DNA from: an uncultured Neomegalonema sp.
GTDB taxonomy: Bacteria > Pseudomonadota > Alphaproteobacteria > Rhodobacterales > Rhodobacteraceae
Length of the DNA: 64,000 nt
Assembly: GCA_937995735.1 (NCBI GenBank)
Contig: CALKIZ010000003.1
Location: forward strand, 176,287-240,286
Direction of reading: 5' to 3'
The translations under genes were made by a program, and so were the position numbers. Below the pieces are notes generated by a model. It searched no databases. It saw only the letters and a program-made list of their open reading frames with translations, and was not told the DNA's origin. Shown piece by piece: positions 1 through 8,091 of the stretch (its first letter is position 1; each line of letters starts with the position of its first letter).

Positions 1-99
1 AAGATGCTGTCCGTACTCATCCCAAGGGATTGGCCCGCGAAAAAACCGGCCTGTCATGACGTGAAACCGAAAGTTTTGTCAGAGCCGGTCACTTTACTC

Positions 100-1971
100 C
101 TACGCCGCAAACCGCTTCCGGCCCTTCGGCGAGTCGTTTACGTCAAACAAATCCGCAAGCTGATCCGTAATCGCGCCGCCCAATTGATCTGCATCGGTGA
201 TCGTAACGGCGCGGCGATAGTATCGGGTCACATCATGGCCGATACCGATGGCGACAAGTTCGACACGGCGCTGGGTTTCAACCATTTTGATCACATCGCG
301 GAGATGCTTTTCCAAATAATGTGACGGGTTCGCAGATAGAGTCGAATCGTCAACCGGCGCGCCGTCGGAAATCACCATCAGAATTTTGCGTTGTTCTGGT
401 CTGTTCACCAGACGCCTGTGCGCCCATTCCAGCGCTTCGCCGTCGATGTTTTCTTTCAATAGCCCTTCGCGCAGCATCAGGCCCAGATTGCGCCGCGCGC
501 GCCGCCATGGGGCATCGGCCCCTTTATAAATGATGTGGCGCAGATCGTTGAGGCGACCGGGGGATTGAGGCCGACCTTTCTCGATCCATTCTTGCCGTGC
601 CGAGCCGCCTTTCCATGCTTTGGTCGTAAAGCCGAGGATTTCAGTCTTCACGCGGCATCGCTCCAACGTGCGCGCAAGCACATCCGCTGAAACAGCGGCA
701 ATGGTGATTGGCCGACCGCGCATTGAGCCGGAATTATCCAAAAGGATCGTCACGACAGTATCGCGAAATTCGGTGTCTTGTTCGACCTTAAAGCTCAGAG
801 GTGTGGTCGGGTTCGCCACGACGCGGGCAAGACGTCCTGCGTCGAGGATGCCTTCTTCCTGATCAAAATCCCAAGAACGGTTTTGCTGTGCCAGCAATTT
901 ACGCTGCAGCCGGTTTGCGAGCCGTCCCACGGCGCTTTTCAGCGGGGCAACCTGTGCATCGAGGAAATTGCGCAGCCGCGTGAGTTCCTCGGTATCGCAG
1001 AGGTCTTCCGCTTTGATTTCTTCGTCATGGGTTTTGTTGAAGACTTTGTAATCCGGGCTGGCTTCACTGTCGGGAATGCCTGGCGGCACGTAGGGCGGCG
1101 GATCACCCTCAGCCTGTTGGCGATCGTCGCTCTCGGCTGAATCGTCCGAGTCCTCATCAACCATGACCGCCGTGGTATCTGCACTCGATTCGTCGCCGCT
1201 TGCATCCTCATCGGATGATTCGGGAGGGGAGTCGTCTTGTTCCCCGTCCTGTTGTTGATCTTCGCCGCTTTGTTCGTCTTCAGAATCGTCCTCGTCTTCT
1301 TCAGGAGGGCTGTCGTCGAAATCGGTTTCTTCGGGCGGTGCGCCAAGCTCTTCACCATAGCCCATGGCGTCAATAAGATCCCACGCTTGCTTGGAAAATT
1401 CGTCCTGATTGTCGAGATTAGCAATCAGCGAGGCGATGGATTGTGCGCTGTTCGCATCAAATTTATCCGCAAAGAGTTTGATTAGGTTCGCGCCGGACTT
1501 TGGCAGAGGCCGTCCCGTCGCGGCAGCACGTAGGGCAAGAGCGCAGGCTTCGGCGAGAGGGGCATCCTCTGCGCTGTCCATGCCTGCCCAATTCGCTTTA
1601 TCGCCGCGTTCAGCAAGAGTGGCGTCAAGGTTGGCGGCGACCCCCGGCATCGCGCGCGCACCGAGGGCTTCGCAGCGTGCGGTTTCGAGTGCCCCATAGA
1701 TCTCGCGCGCCATGTCGCCCTGAGGCATCCGATGGGTATGAGCCATCTCGTCATGATAGCGCAGGCGCAGCGCAAGCGCGTCTGCTTTGCCGCGCGCGAG
1801 CTTGACCTCTTCGGGCTTTAACCGGCGGGAAACCGGGGGCAGGCGCATCCGTTGTCCGCTCATACCGGAGGGATCAGGGGTGTAGGTCACTTCCATTTCC
1901 GGCAATCCCGCAATCGTGCGGGCGGATTCGGCGAGAGCCTGTTTAAATGGATCGGCAGGATTATCACTCAT
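100..1971 (-). CDS. cobT: Aerobic cobaltochelatase subunit CobT
   Basis: CobT works with CobS and CobN to insert Co2+ into hydrogenobyrinic acid a,c-diamide in aerobic cobalamin synthesis; CobS and CobT form the AAA+ chaperone-like part of the enzyme. The 623-residue protein has a helical N-terminal half, a strongly acidic Asp/Glu/Ser linker at about residues 215-300, and a C-terminal von Willebrand A domain. The metal-ion-dependent adhesion site is visible as DNSGSM, followed later by ISDGAP. Length and architecture match full-length CobT. The start is the ATG at 1971. It is the last gene of the leftward cobS side of the cluster, but a terminator-like hairpin at 2009-2043 separates it from the small upstream gene, so it may need read-through or its own promoter. 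CobN is not in the window. Confidence 0.96.
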   Translation of the reverse strand: MSDNPADPFKQALAESARTIAGLPEMEVTYTPDPSGMSGQRMRLPPVSRRLKPEEVKLARGKADALALRLRYHDEMAHTHRMPQGDMAREIYGALETARCEALGARAMPGVAANLDATLAERGDKANWAGMDSAEDAPLAEACALALRAAATGRPLPKSGANLIKLFADKFDANSAQSIASLIANLDNQDEFSKQAWDLIDAMGYGEELGAPPEETDFDDSPPEEDEDDSEDEQSGEDQQQDGEQDDSPPESSDEDASGDESSADTTAVMVDEDSDDSAESDDRQQAEGDPPPYVPPGIPDSEASPDYKVFNKTHDEEIKAEDLCDTEELTRLRNFLDAQVAPLKSAVGRLANRLQRKLLAQQNRSWDFDQEEGILDAGRLARVVANPTTPLSFKVEQDTEFRDTVVTILLDNSGSMRGRPITIAAVSADVLARTLERCRVKTEILGFTTKAWKGGSARQEWIEKGRPQSPGRLNDLRHIIYKGADAPWRRARRNLGLMLREGLLKENIDGEALEWAHRRLVNRPEQRKILMVISDGAPVDDSTLSANPSHYLEKHLRDVIKMVETQRRVELVAIGIGHDVTRYYRRAVTITDADQLGGAITDQLADLFDVNDSPKGRKRFAA

Positions 1972-2008
1972 AACGCTGAGATAGGGCTTGCGGACGCCGA
2001 TTCACAAG

Positions 2009-2043
2009 AAAAAAGGCGCTCCAACTTCTGCCGGAACGCCTTT
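2009..2043 (-). terminator. Intrinsic terminator upstream of cobT
   Basis: On the minus strand AAAGGCG-TTCC pairs with GGAG-CGCCTTT around a loop of about 10 bases, with one internal mismatch, and a run of T follows directly. It lies after the 112-residue gene and 38 bases before the cobT start, so it should end or attenuate transcription entering cobT. Confidence 0.65.
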
Positions 2044-2088
2044 ATCGGAAAATATTAAGAGCTTTCTCAGACCGAAAAGTGCTTTGGA

Positions 2089-2427
2089 TCAACCCTCGGT
2101 AAGGCGGCGCACGTTTTGAGCCATCATTTCCATCGCTGCACTAATTTCCTTGAGAACTTGGCGGCGGTGGTCTTCCTGACGGCGTTCGGTGGCGCGCAGG
2201 TCTTCGGCTACTTTACGGAATTCGCCGCGAACGAATTGTTCGAAATCAGAAAAGCGGTCTCCGAGGTGGTCAACGCGGTCAGACATTTCCTGACGGGTAT
2301 CGCCGAACAACATCGCCTGCAGTTGATCGAACTTGTTATCTGCACTCTCATTTGCCGCGCCGGCCTTCGGATGGGGCGCTTTCGACGCATTGGTGGGCAG
2401 AGGAGGGCTTTTGGGTTGGTTCAACAT
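2089..2427 (-). CDS. Hypothetical coiled-coil protein between cobS and cobT
   Basis: I do not recognise a family for this 112-residue protein. The first 30 residues are Pro/Ala/Lys-rich and probably disordered. Residues of about 35-110 are highly charged and heptad-like, containing VDHLGDRFSDFEQFV and RRQEDHRRQVLKEI, which predicts one long amphipathic coiled coil. There is no signal peptide or membrane segment, so it should be cytoplasmic. It is leftward, between cobS and cobT, and a terminator follows its stop. It may be an oligomerising accessory protein, but linkage to cobaltochelatase is inferred only from position. Confidence 0.7.
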   Translation of the reverse strand: MLNQPKSPPLPTNASKAPHPKAGAANESADNKFDQLQAMLFGDTRQEMSDRVDHLGDRFSDFEQFVRGEFRKVAEDLRATERRQEDHRRQVLKEISAAMEMMAQNVRRLTEG

Positions 2428-2580
2428 CGTTTGGTACTCCGCAAGTCAGTCACATGGTTTATGAGCTGGTTGTAGAATGCCCGTTTTGCCTTTCGGTTAG
2501 CTTAACGCCGCACAATTTATTCACGACGTTTCGGTGAAACCGGCGGGAAGGGTGGTTGATTTCGTCTGTCTAAGATTAGA

Positions 2581-2606
2581 AAACGCGGCTTTCACCGCCT
2601 TTTTCT
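2581..2606 (-). terminator. Possible terminator after cobS
   Basis: A short GCGG/CCGC hairpin with a six-base loop lies 15 bases beyond the cobS stop. T runs follow it on both strands. The stem is short, so confidence is modest. Confidence 0.35.
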
Positions 2607-2620
2607 GATTTTGTCCGCAC

Positions 2621-3601
2621 TTACCCGAGGCTGATCGTTGCAGCGCTTTCCGGCAGTTCCTCGTCAAAACACCTCTGATAGAATTCGGCCACAGTAGGAC
2701 GTTCCATCTCGTCGCATTTGTTCAGGAAGCTCATACGGAAAGCAAAGGCATTGTCTTTGAAGATTTCCGCATTTTGCGCCCATGAAATGACGGTGCGGGG
2801 CGACATCAGGGTCGACAATTCACCATTCACGAAGGCCTGACGGGTTAAATTCGCGATGGTCACCATTTGCTTGAGTGTATTGGGATCGGTTTGAGGGCAT
2901 TTTGCGCCGACAATTTTCACTTCCTGTTCATGCGGCAGGTAGTTAAGCGTGACCACAAGCGACCAACGGTCCATTTGGCCTTGGTTGATCTGTTGCGTTC
3001 CGTGATAAAGCCCTGTCGTGTCGCCGAGACCAACCGTGTTGGCGGTGGCAAAGAGCCGGAAATTCGGGTTCGGTCGCAGGACTTTATTCTGATCGAGCAA
3101 AGTCAGTTTGCCTTCAACTTCCAGCACGCGCTGAATAACGAACATAACGTCAGGGCGGCCCGCATCATATTCATCGAAAACAAGTGCAACCGGATTCTGC
3201 AAAGCCCAAGGCAGCACACCCTCGTTGAACTTTGTCACTTGTTGCCCGTTTTCCAGGACAATCGCATCTTTACCGATCAGGTCGATCCGGCTGATATGGC
3301 TATCGAGATTTACTCGCACACAGGGCCAATTCAGTCGTGCGGCCACTTGTTCGATGTGAGTCGACTTTCCCGTGCCGTGATACCCTTGGATCATCACACG
3401 GCGATTATGGGAAAAACCGGCTAGGATAGCTTTTGTCGTATCCGGGTCGAATACATAGCTGCTGTCCAGATCAGGCGCGTGACTGTTCGACGCTGAAAAG
3501 GCTGGGACCACCATATCTGAATCGATGCCAAAGGTATCACGAACCGAAACTTCGGTGTCTGGCGCGACAGGCATCGCGCTGAAATCTGTTCCGTCAGGCA
3601 T
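2621..3601 (-). CDS. cobS: Aerobic cobaltochelatase AAA+ subunit CobS
   Basis: CobS is the MoxR-type AAA+ ATPase that, with CobT, drives CobN-dependent cobalt insertion in the aerobic B12 pathway. The 326-residue protein carries a Walker A loop [10 protein letters not shown], a Walker B segment LVFDEYDAG, a sensor-like FATANT motif and an arginine-containing [10 protein letters not shown] segment. This is the usual order and length for CobS. The N-terminal 50 residues hold the conserved [14 protein letters not shown] segment seen in alphaproteobacterial CobS. The ATG at 3601 is the natural start. It sits between the J-domain gene upstream and the small coiled-coil gene and cobT downstream. 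I saw no cobalamin riboswitch upstream. Confidence 0.97.
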   Translation of the reverse strand: MPDGTDFSAMPVAPDTEVSVRDTFGIDSDMVVPAFSASNSHAPDLDSSYVFDPDTTKAILAGFSHNRRVMIQGYHGTGKSTHIEQVAARLNWPCVRVNLDSHISRIDLIGKDAIVLENGQQVTKFNEGVLPWALQNPVALVFDEYDAGRPDVMFVIQRVLEVEGKLTLLDQNKVLRPNPNFRLFATANTVGLGDTTGLYHGTQQINQGQMDRWSLVVTLNYLPHEQEVKIVGAKCPQTDPNTLKQMVTIANLTRQAFVNGELSTLMSPRTVISWAQNAEIFKDNAFAFRMSFLNKCDEMERPTVAEFYQRCFDEELPESAATISLG

Positions 3602-3648
3602 TGGGAGTCCTCAAAATCTCGAAATTTGCGCAGTCATGACGCAGCAAA

Positions 3649-3670
3649 GCCGCCCTCGCAAGGGGGCGGC
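3649..3670 (-). terminator. GC-rich hairpin between the J-domain gene and cobS
   Basis: GCCGCCC pairs perfectly with GGGCGGC around an eight-base loop. It lies 140 bases beyond the J-domain gene stop and 50 bases before cobS. Only a short T tract follows on the minus strand, so it may be a weak terminator or an mRNA-stabilising hairpin. Confidence 0.4.
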
Positions 3671-3810
3671 GTGAAAAAGTATAGAGCCAGAAGTCTTGGA
3701 GGCGAATTTTCACTGATTATTTTGCTCGATGCGTGTTCAGCGCATCATAGCGTCAAACTTTATCCGGCGAGTCGCACAAAACCTGATACCCTATGATACG
3801 TTTTGTTCGT

Positions 3811-4500
3811 TTAACGCTTAAAACTCGCGCTCTTTTTAATGTGGTTCCATGCAGCAACGGCTTTTTGCAGGCGCTCTTCTTCGCTGCGATCACCGCCATT
3901 CATATCGGGGTGAAGTTCTTTCACCAGCGTTTTGTAACGTTCGCGAATTTCCTCTGCTGTTGCCATAACATCCAGATCAAGCGCTTCTAGCGCTTTGACA
4001 TCAGCCTTCGGCAGTAAGCGTCGGCGGGCTTTGCGGGCATCATTGGCAAGCGATTCGCCGGGATTAATCGTGGCATTCTCACCGAGGACTTCATGCGGGT
4101 CGGTATACCCGAAGCGCTCCCAGGCCTTTCCTTCTGCATGAGGTTGCGAGGCGACTCCTTTTTGACGGCCTGCGCCTTTCATTTCCCAAGTGGGGCGGTC
4201 CCAGCGCCGATCTTTTTCACGCGCTTTCTCAATCTGAGCAGGACTCATCCCCGCATAGAAATCCCAGCTTTTGTTGTATTCACGAATATGCGCTGCACAG
4301 AACCAGCGATACTCATCTAGCAAGTCCGGCGATTTTGGTGCGCGATGATCGCCTTTTTCCTCGCATTCGGGCCATTCGCATATTCGTTGCGAATGCTCAA
4401 AATTGCCCGTAAACCCACGCTTTCGCGCGCGCTTTTTCTTGTCGGCACCGACGCTGATATCACCAAGAATAGACTTCCAGTCGTCGTCCAAACCACTCAC
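3811..4500 (-). CDS. J-domain (DnaJ-class) molecular chaperone
   Basis: The C-terminal 65 residues form a J domain with the helix II/III HPD motif in VKELHPDMNGG, preceded by EIRERYKTL. It should stimulate the ATPase of a DnaK-type Hsp70. Unlike canonical DnaJ, the J domain is C-terminal and there is no Gly/Phe or zinc-finger region. The N-terminal 100 residues contain RICEWPECEEKGDHRAP and CAAHIREYNKSWDF, whose Cys/His content suggests a small metal site. This layout is typical of the alphaproteobacterial protein found beside cobS. It is leftward upstream of cobS and divergent from bolA, with about 150 bases of shared promoter region. Confidence 0.9.
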   Translation of the reverse strand: MSGLDDDWKSILGDISVGADKKKRARKRGFTGNFEHSQRICEWPECEEKGDHRAPKSPDLLDEYRWFCAAHIREYNKSWDFYAGMSPAQIEKAREKDRRWDRPTWEMKGAGRQKGVASQPHAEGKAWERFGYTDPHEVLGENATINPGESLANDARKARRRLLPKADVKALEALDLDVMATAEEIRERYKTLVKELHPDMNGGDRSEEERLQKAVAAWNHIKKSASFKR

Positions 4501-4653
4501 TCCAAATCAATATTGCGGACGTTTGCCGTCCATTCCAGGTGACGTTACCAAACCGAATTCCAAAAAGCGGCATATGGCTCATCGTTTGAAGATTTCCATA
4601 ATGACTGTTTCCGTGCAAAAGGCCAAGGTGTCAGTGCAGCGCAGGAGGTAAAA

Positions 4654-4929
4654 ATGCCGGGAATTGCAGATTCAATGCGGAGCAAGCTGGAAACGGCGTT
4701 GTCTCCGATACGTCTTGAGATTGTTGATGATAGTGAAAGCCACCGGGGACATGGCGGGTATCGCGAAGGAGGTGAAAGTCATTTTGATATGGAAATTGTC
4801 TCTGATGCATTTAACGGGGTATCACGGGTGGCGCGGCAGCGTCTGGTATTCGATGCCCTCAAGGATGAATTAGCAGGACCGGTTCATGCACTCTCTTTAC
4901 GATGCATTGCACCGATAGAACTGGACTGA
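4654..4929 (+). CDS. bolA: BolA family transcriptional/iron-sulfur regulator
   Basis: This 91-residue protein matches the small BolA family, which partners with monothiol glutaredoxins in iron-sulfur sensing and trafficking and can act as a stress-linked DNA-binding factor. The signature segment includes DDSESHRGHGGYREGGESHFDMEIVS, quoted here only as DSESHRGH and ESHFDMEIVS, with conserved histidines, and the helix RVARQRLVFDAL. An AGGAGG ribosome binding site lies just before the ATG at 4654. It is divergent from the J-domain gene, an arrangement common in alphaproteobacteria. No glutaredoxin gene is adjacent. Confidence 0.93.
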   Translation: MPGIADSMRSKLETALSPIRLEIVDDSESHRGHGGYREGGESHFDMEIVSDAFNGVSRVARQRLVFDALKDELAGPVHALSLRCIAPIELD

Positions 4930-5066
4930 CCAAGAGTTTCAACAGCATCGTCTTTTATACTAATTTGTTAAAAATACGCACAATTAAATGTATTTGCGCT
5001 GTGGTTGAAGGTTTCTTCGTATGTTGGACGTAAGATAGCTATGAAATACATTTTAGGGGGGCCCTC

Positions 5067-5279
5067 ATGTTTCGTATTGGTATCGCGTTGTTGATCTCAG
5101 TTTCTCTGTCAGGTTGTATCGTAGGGACTGCGGCTGGAATTGCCACTGATGTCGTCGTTGGGACGGCCAGCATCGCAACGGATGTGGTCGTTGGCACGGT
5201 AGATGTTACCACTGACGTGGTAGGAACTGCCGTTGATGTTGTTACGCCCGGTGGCGGAAGTGATGAAGACGAAGGCTAA
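5067..5279 (+). CDS. Small outer-envelope lipoprotein with internal repeats
   Basis: The 70-residue product has a lipoprotein signal peptide: MFR, a hydrophobic stretch, then lipobox LSGC with Cys17 as the lipidation site. The mature part is a degenerate repeat of roughly ten residues, TDVVVGTASIA, TDVVVGTVDVT, TDVVGTAVDVV, ending in a GGGSDEDEG tail. Val/Thr/Asp periodicity suggests beta structure or an amphipathic surface, but no function can be assigned. It matches the general type of NF038104-like short lipoproteins by memory, unverified. A strong GGGGGG-type ribosome binding site precedes the ATG. Confidence 0.8.
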   Translation: MFRIGIALLISVSLSGCIVGTAAGIATDVVVGTASIATDVVVGTVDVTTDVVGTAVDVVTPGGGSDEDEG

Positions 5280-5362
5280 CAGTAATTTACGACCCTAAGA
5301 AAAGTTATCCGGAAGTTAAACGGTGAGCTGGTAAACTTTGACCATTAATTCATAGGGTCATC

Positions 5363-5686
5363 ATGAATACGAAACTTCACGCTATATTTTTTTCCGGGAC
5401 GCGCTTTTTAGTTCTTGGTGCGTTAATTTTTATGGGATTCCAAGTTGATTGGTTTCCATCAATTTATGTAACTGTGGCCTCTATTGTCGTCATTGCTCTC
5501 ATTCTTGACTGGCTGATTACGCAGTTTTTTAAGGTCGCCCTTCAGGCGCGTTGTGGAAATTGCCAAGCTGCGTTCAATATGTATCTGGGTAAGCGTGAAT
5601 ACAACAACGGGAGCAAGATGCGTGAAGTGAAGTATCGCTGCCATAAATGCGATATGCGCATAGAAAGCGGCATATTTGTTTGCTGA
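5363..5686 (+). CDS. Two-TM membrane protein with C-terminal zinc ribbon
   Basis: The 107-residue protein has two hydrophobic segments (about residues 10-28 and 32-52), then a cytoplasmic tail with two CxxC knuckles, CGNC and CHKC, about 34 residues apart, which should bind one zinc ion. The last residue is also Cys. No named family is recognised. It stands alone between the small lipoprotein and the convergent SDR gene, only 21 bases from the latter's stop. The ATG at 5363 follows a weak AGGG-type ribosome binding site. Confidence 0.75.
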   Translation: MNTKLHAIFFSGTRFLVLGALIFMGFQVDWFPSIYVTVASIVVIALILDWLITQFFKVALQARCGNCQAAFNMYLGKREYNNGSKMREVKYRCHKCDMRIESGIFVC

Positions 5687-5707
5687 GCCGTTTTGGGAAA
5701 TCTAACT

Positions 5708-6457
5708 TTACACGTGCTGTCCGCCGTTAATCTCAATCTCTACGCCTGTCACATAGCTGCTCTCTTTTGTGCAGAGGTAGTATATGGTGCGGGCGACTTC
5801 TTCGGGTTGCCCCAAGCGGCGCAGTGGGATGTCTTTCACGATGTCTTCGGTTCCCGGAGAGAGGATCGCTGTTTCGATTTCCCCCGGTGCGATTGCGTTG
5901 ACGCGCACGCCATGAGGACCAAAATCCGCTGCCATCTCTCTGGTCAATGCGGCGAGTGCGGCTTTGGATGTTGCATAGGCTGCTCCGGCAAACGGGTGCA
6001 CCCGCGCTCCGGCAATGGAGGTCACATTGACGATGGCCCCTCCAGCGGCTTTTAATTCAGAGAAAAGCCCCCGCGCCAGCACCACCGACGAGAAAAAATT
6101 CACATGAAAGACTCGGCCCCATGTCCTTAAGTCAGTGGTCAACGTGTTGAGGCGATCACCGTCTTCGCCTTTGGGTGACATGCCCGCATTGTTGACGAGA
6201 GCATCCAGTCCAGCACCATTCAGTCTTTCCTTGATCACATCAATCGCCCGGATTGTGTCGTCGGGGCTGCTGAGATCGACCTGAATGTGATCTTCTTCTC
6301 CGGCTTCCCAAGGGCAATCCTCCGGAAAGGGATGGCGCGAGCAACTCAGCACCCTCCAGCCCGCTGAAGAGAACCGCTTGACCGTCGCGTGACCAATCCC
6401 GCGACTCGCGCCGGTCAACAAAAGGGTTCGTTTAGCGGTTTCGGATTTTGTGGGCAT
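5708..6457 (-). CDS. Short-chain dehydrogenase/reductase (SDR)
   Basis: This is a classical NAD(P)-dependent SDR of 249 residues. The cofactor loop is TGASRGIGHA, the structural motif is NNAG, the catalytic Ser is in NVTSIAG, and YATSK supplies Tyr and Lys. It ends with the usual VTGVEIEINGGQ. The ORF track starts 49 codons earlier, but the ATG at 6457 has a strong GGGGAGG ribosome binding site and directly precedes the Rossmann fold. It is divergent from the HpsN-like dehydrogenase gene; the pair may share regulation and act on successive hydroxyl groups of one substrate. The substrate cannot be read from sequence. Confidence 0.88.
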   Translation of the reverse strand: MPTKSETAKRTLLLTGASRGIGHATVKRFSSAGWRVLSCSRHPFPEDCPWEAGEEDHIQVDLSSPDDTIRAIDVIKERLNGAGLDALVNNAGMSPKGEDGDRLNTLTTDLRTWGRVFHVNFFSSVVLARGLFSELKAAGGAIVNVTSIAGARVHPFAGAAYATSKAALAALTREMAADFGPHGVRVNAIAPGEIETAILSPGTEDIVKDIPLRRLGQPEEVARTIYYLCTKESSYVTGVEIEINGGQHV

Positions 6458-6618
6458 GAAAAGCCTCCCCGGTGGCACAATACCGTGTTTGTTGTCCGAT
6501 ACCAGTGCGAAACCTGACGCAGAACTGACGAAAGTTGCCTCAACCCCTCTTGACCCGAAGGATGAGTTCGTGTCTGTGACGAGTCTTATATATGAATCAC
6601 ACACAAGAGGTCGCGCTC

Positions 6619-7926
6619 ATGTCCGTCACCTATCTCAAAAAAGCAGACAAATCCTCAGCAACAGGCGAACAAGACGTGCGCGCCACGGTGCAGGAAATGT
6701 TGAACGAGATCGAGGCTGGTGGTGATGCGAAAGCAATCGAGTACGCCGCAAAGTTCGATAAATGGGAAGATGCAATTGTTGTTTCCGAAGAAGCACGCGC
6801 GGCGGCGGCGTCTCAGGTCAATCAAAAACTGAAAGACGATATAGCCTACGCGCATGAGAATGTTCGTTTGTTCGCGGAAGCTCAGAAAGCGACGATTGCT
6901 GATTGTGAGATTGAACTACGCCCCGGCCTGATCGCAGGGCAAAAGCAAATCCCTATGCAAACAGCGGGGTGTTATGTACCCGGTGGCCGCTATGCCCATA
7001 TTGCCTCGGCGATTATGACTGTGACGACTGCGAAAGTCGCAGAAGTCGATCACATCACGGCCTGTTCGCCGCCGAAGCCCGGCCAAGGCATTGATCCGGC
7101 CATTCTTTATGCGCTGAATCTTTGCGGTGCGGATACGGTGCTGAATCTTGGCGGCGTTCAAGGTGTTGCTGCGATGGCATTCGGTCTGTTCGGAACTCCG
7201 CCTGCGGATATTCTTGTTGGCCCCGGCAATCAGTTTGTTGCTGAGGCAAAGCGTATCCTCTATGGCCGTGTCGGAATTGATATGTTCGCCGGACCAACAG
7301 AGACTATGGTGATTGCCGATGCGAATGCGGATGCGGAGATTGTTGCCGCTGATTTAGTGGGCCAGGCGGAGCACGGGTATAACTCACCGGCATGGCTGGT
7401 CTCGCTCGACAAGTCATTGGCTGAAAAGGTCGCTGACATCGTACCAACCCTCATCGCGACTTTACCGGAGACAAACCGTGTGAACGCCGAGGCTGCATGG
7501 CGCGATTACGGTGAGATTATTGTCTGCGACACGCGCGAAGAGGCAGCGAAAGTTTCTGACGAATACGCTTCCGAGCATTTGCAAATTCAAGCGGATGACC
7601 TCGATTGGTGGCTGGCAAGCCTGCGCAATTATGGTTCGCTCTTCCTTGGAGAAGAAACCACAGTGGCTTATGGCGATAAATGTTCGGGAACAAATCACGT
7701 CTTGCCGACAAAAGGCGCGGCGAAATACTCGGGCGGCCTTTCGGTGCATAAGTTCATGAAGACTGTGACATGGCAACGCATGTCGCGTGAAGCAAACCGC
7801 GATATCGCACAGTCTTGTGCTCGGATCTCTCGTCTTGAAGGCATGGAAGGTCATGCGCGTACTGGCGATGTGCGCCTTGCTAAATACTTCCCCGGAGAGA
7901 ACTTCGATCTTTCAGTTGAGGGATAA
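6619..7926 (+). CDS. Histidinol-dehydrogenase family protein, HpsN-like (sulfopropanediol 3-dehydrogenase)
   Basis: The 435-residue protein has the full histidinol dehydrogenase fold: GCYVPGGRYAH, LVGPGNQFVAEAKR, DMFAGPTETMV, GQAEHG, ASEHLQI and CSGTNHVLPT. The zinc and substrate-base residues of the superfamily are present. The sequence resembles the HpsN branch, which oxidises dihydroxypropanesulfonate to sulfolactate, more than biosynthetic HisD, and no other his genes are near. That assignment is from recalled family features, not a search. The start was moved to 6619, where AAGAGG precedes the ATG; the track start lies in the divergent promoter region. It probably pairs functionally with the divergent SDR. 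Confidence 0.8.
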   Translation: MSVTYLKKADKSSATGEQDVRATVQEMLNEIEAGGDAKAIEYAAKFDKWEDAIVVSEEARAAAASQVNQKLKDDIAYAHENVRLFAEAQKATIADCEIELRPGLIAGQKQIPMQTAGCYVPGGRYAHIASAIMTVTTAKVAEVDHITACSPPKPGQGIDPAILYALNLCGADTVLNLGGVQGVAAMAFGLFGTPPADILVGPGNQFVAEAKRILYGRVGIDMFAGPTETMVIADANADAEIVAADLVGQAEHGYNSPAWLVSLDKSLAEKVADIVPTLIATLPETNRVNAEAAWRDYGEIIVCDTREEAAKVSDEYASEHLQIQADDLDWWLASLRNYGSLFLGEETTVAYGDKCSGTNHVLPTKGAAKYSGGLSVHKFMKTVTWQRMSREANRDIAQSCARISRLEGMEGHARTGDVRLAKYFPGENFDLSVEG

Positions 7927-8091
7927 AGCAGGCCTCGCTCTAAGCTCCAACTTCTGAAAAGAATTGTCGCTTCGTTAATAATCTCGCCATGATGCATCGG
8001 TAGACCCTGCATATCGCATATTCTGTCTGTGCTGAAACGACATCACAGGCTATGAAGAGTGAAATCTTTACTTTGTTCAGGGATTAGAGTG

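Noticed and set aside
3602-4653. Cobalamin riboswitch near cobS
   Set aside because: I looked for the B12-box-type sequence upstream of cobS and the J-domain gene and saw none.
6619-7926. Calling the HisD-fold gene biosynthetic histidinol dehydrogenase
   Set aside because: No his genes are near, and the sequence looks closer to the HpsN branch; a search is needed to settle it.
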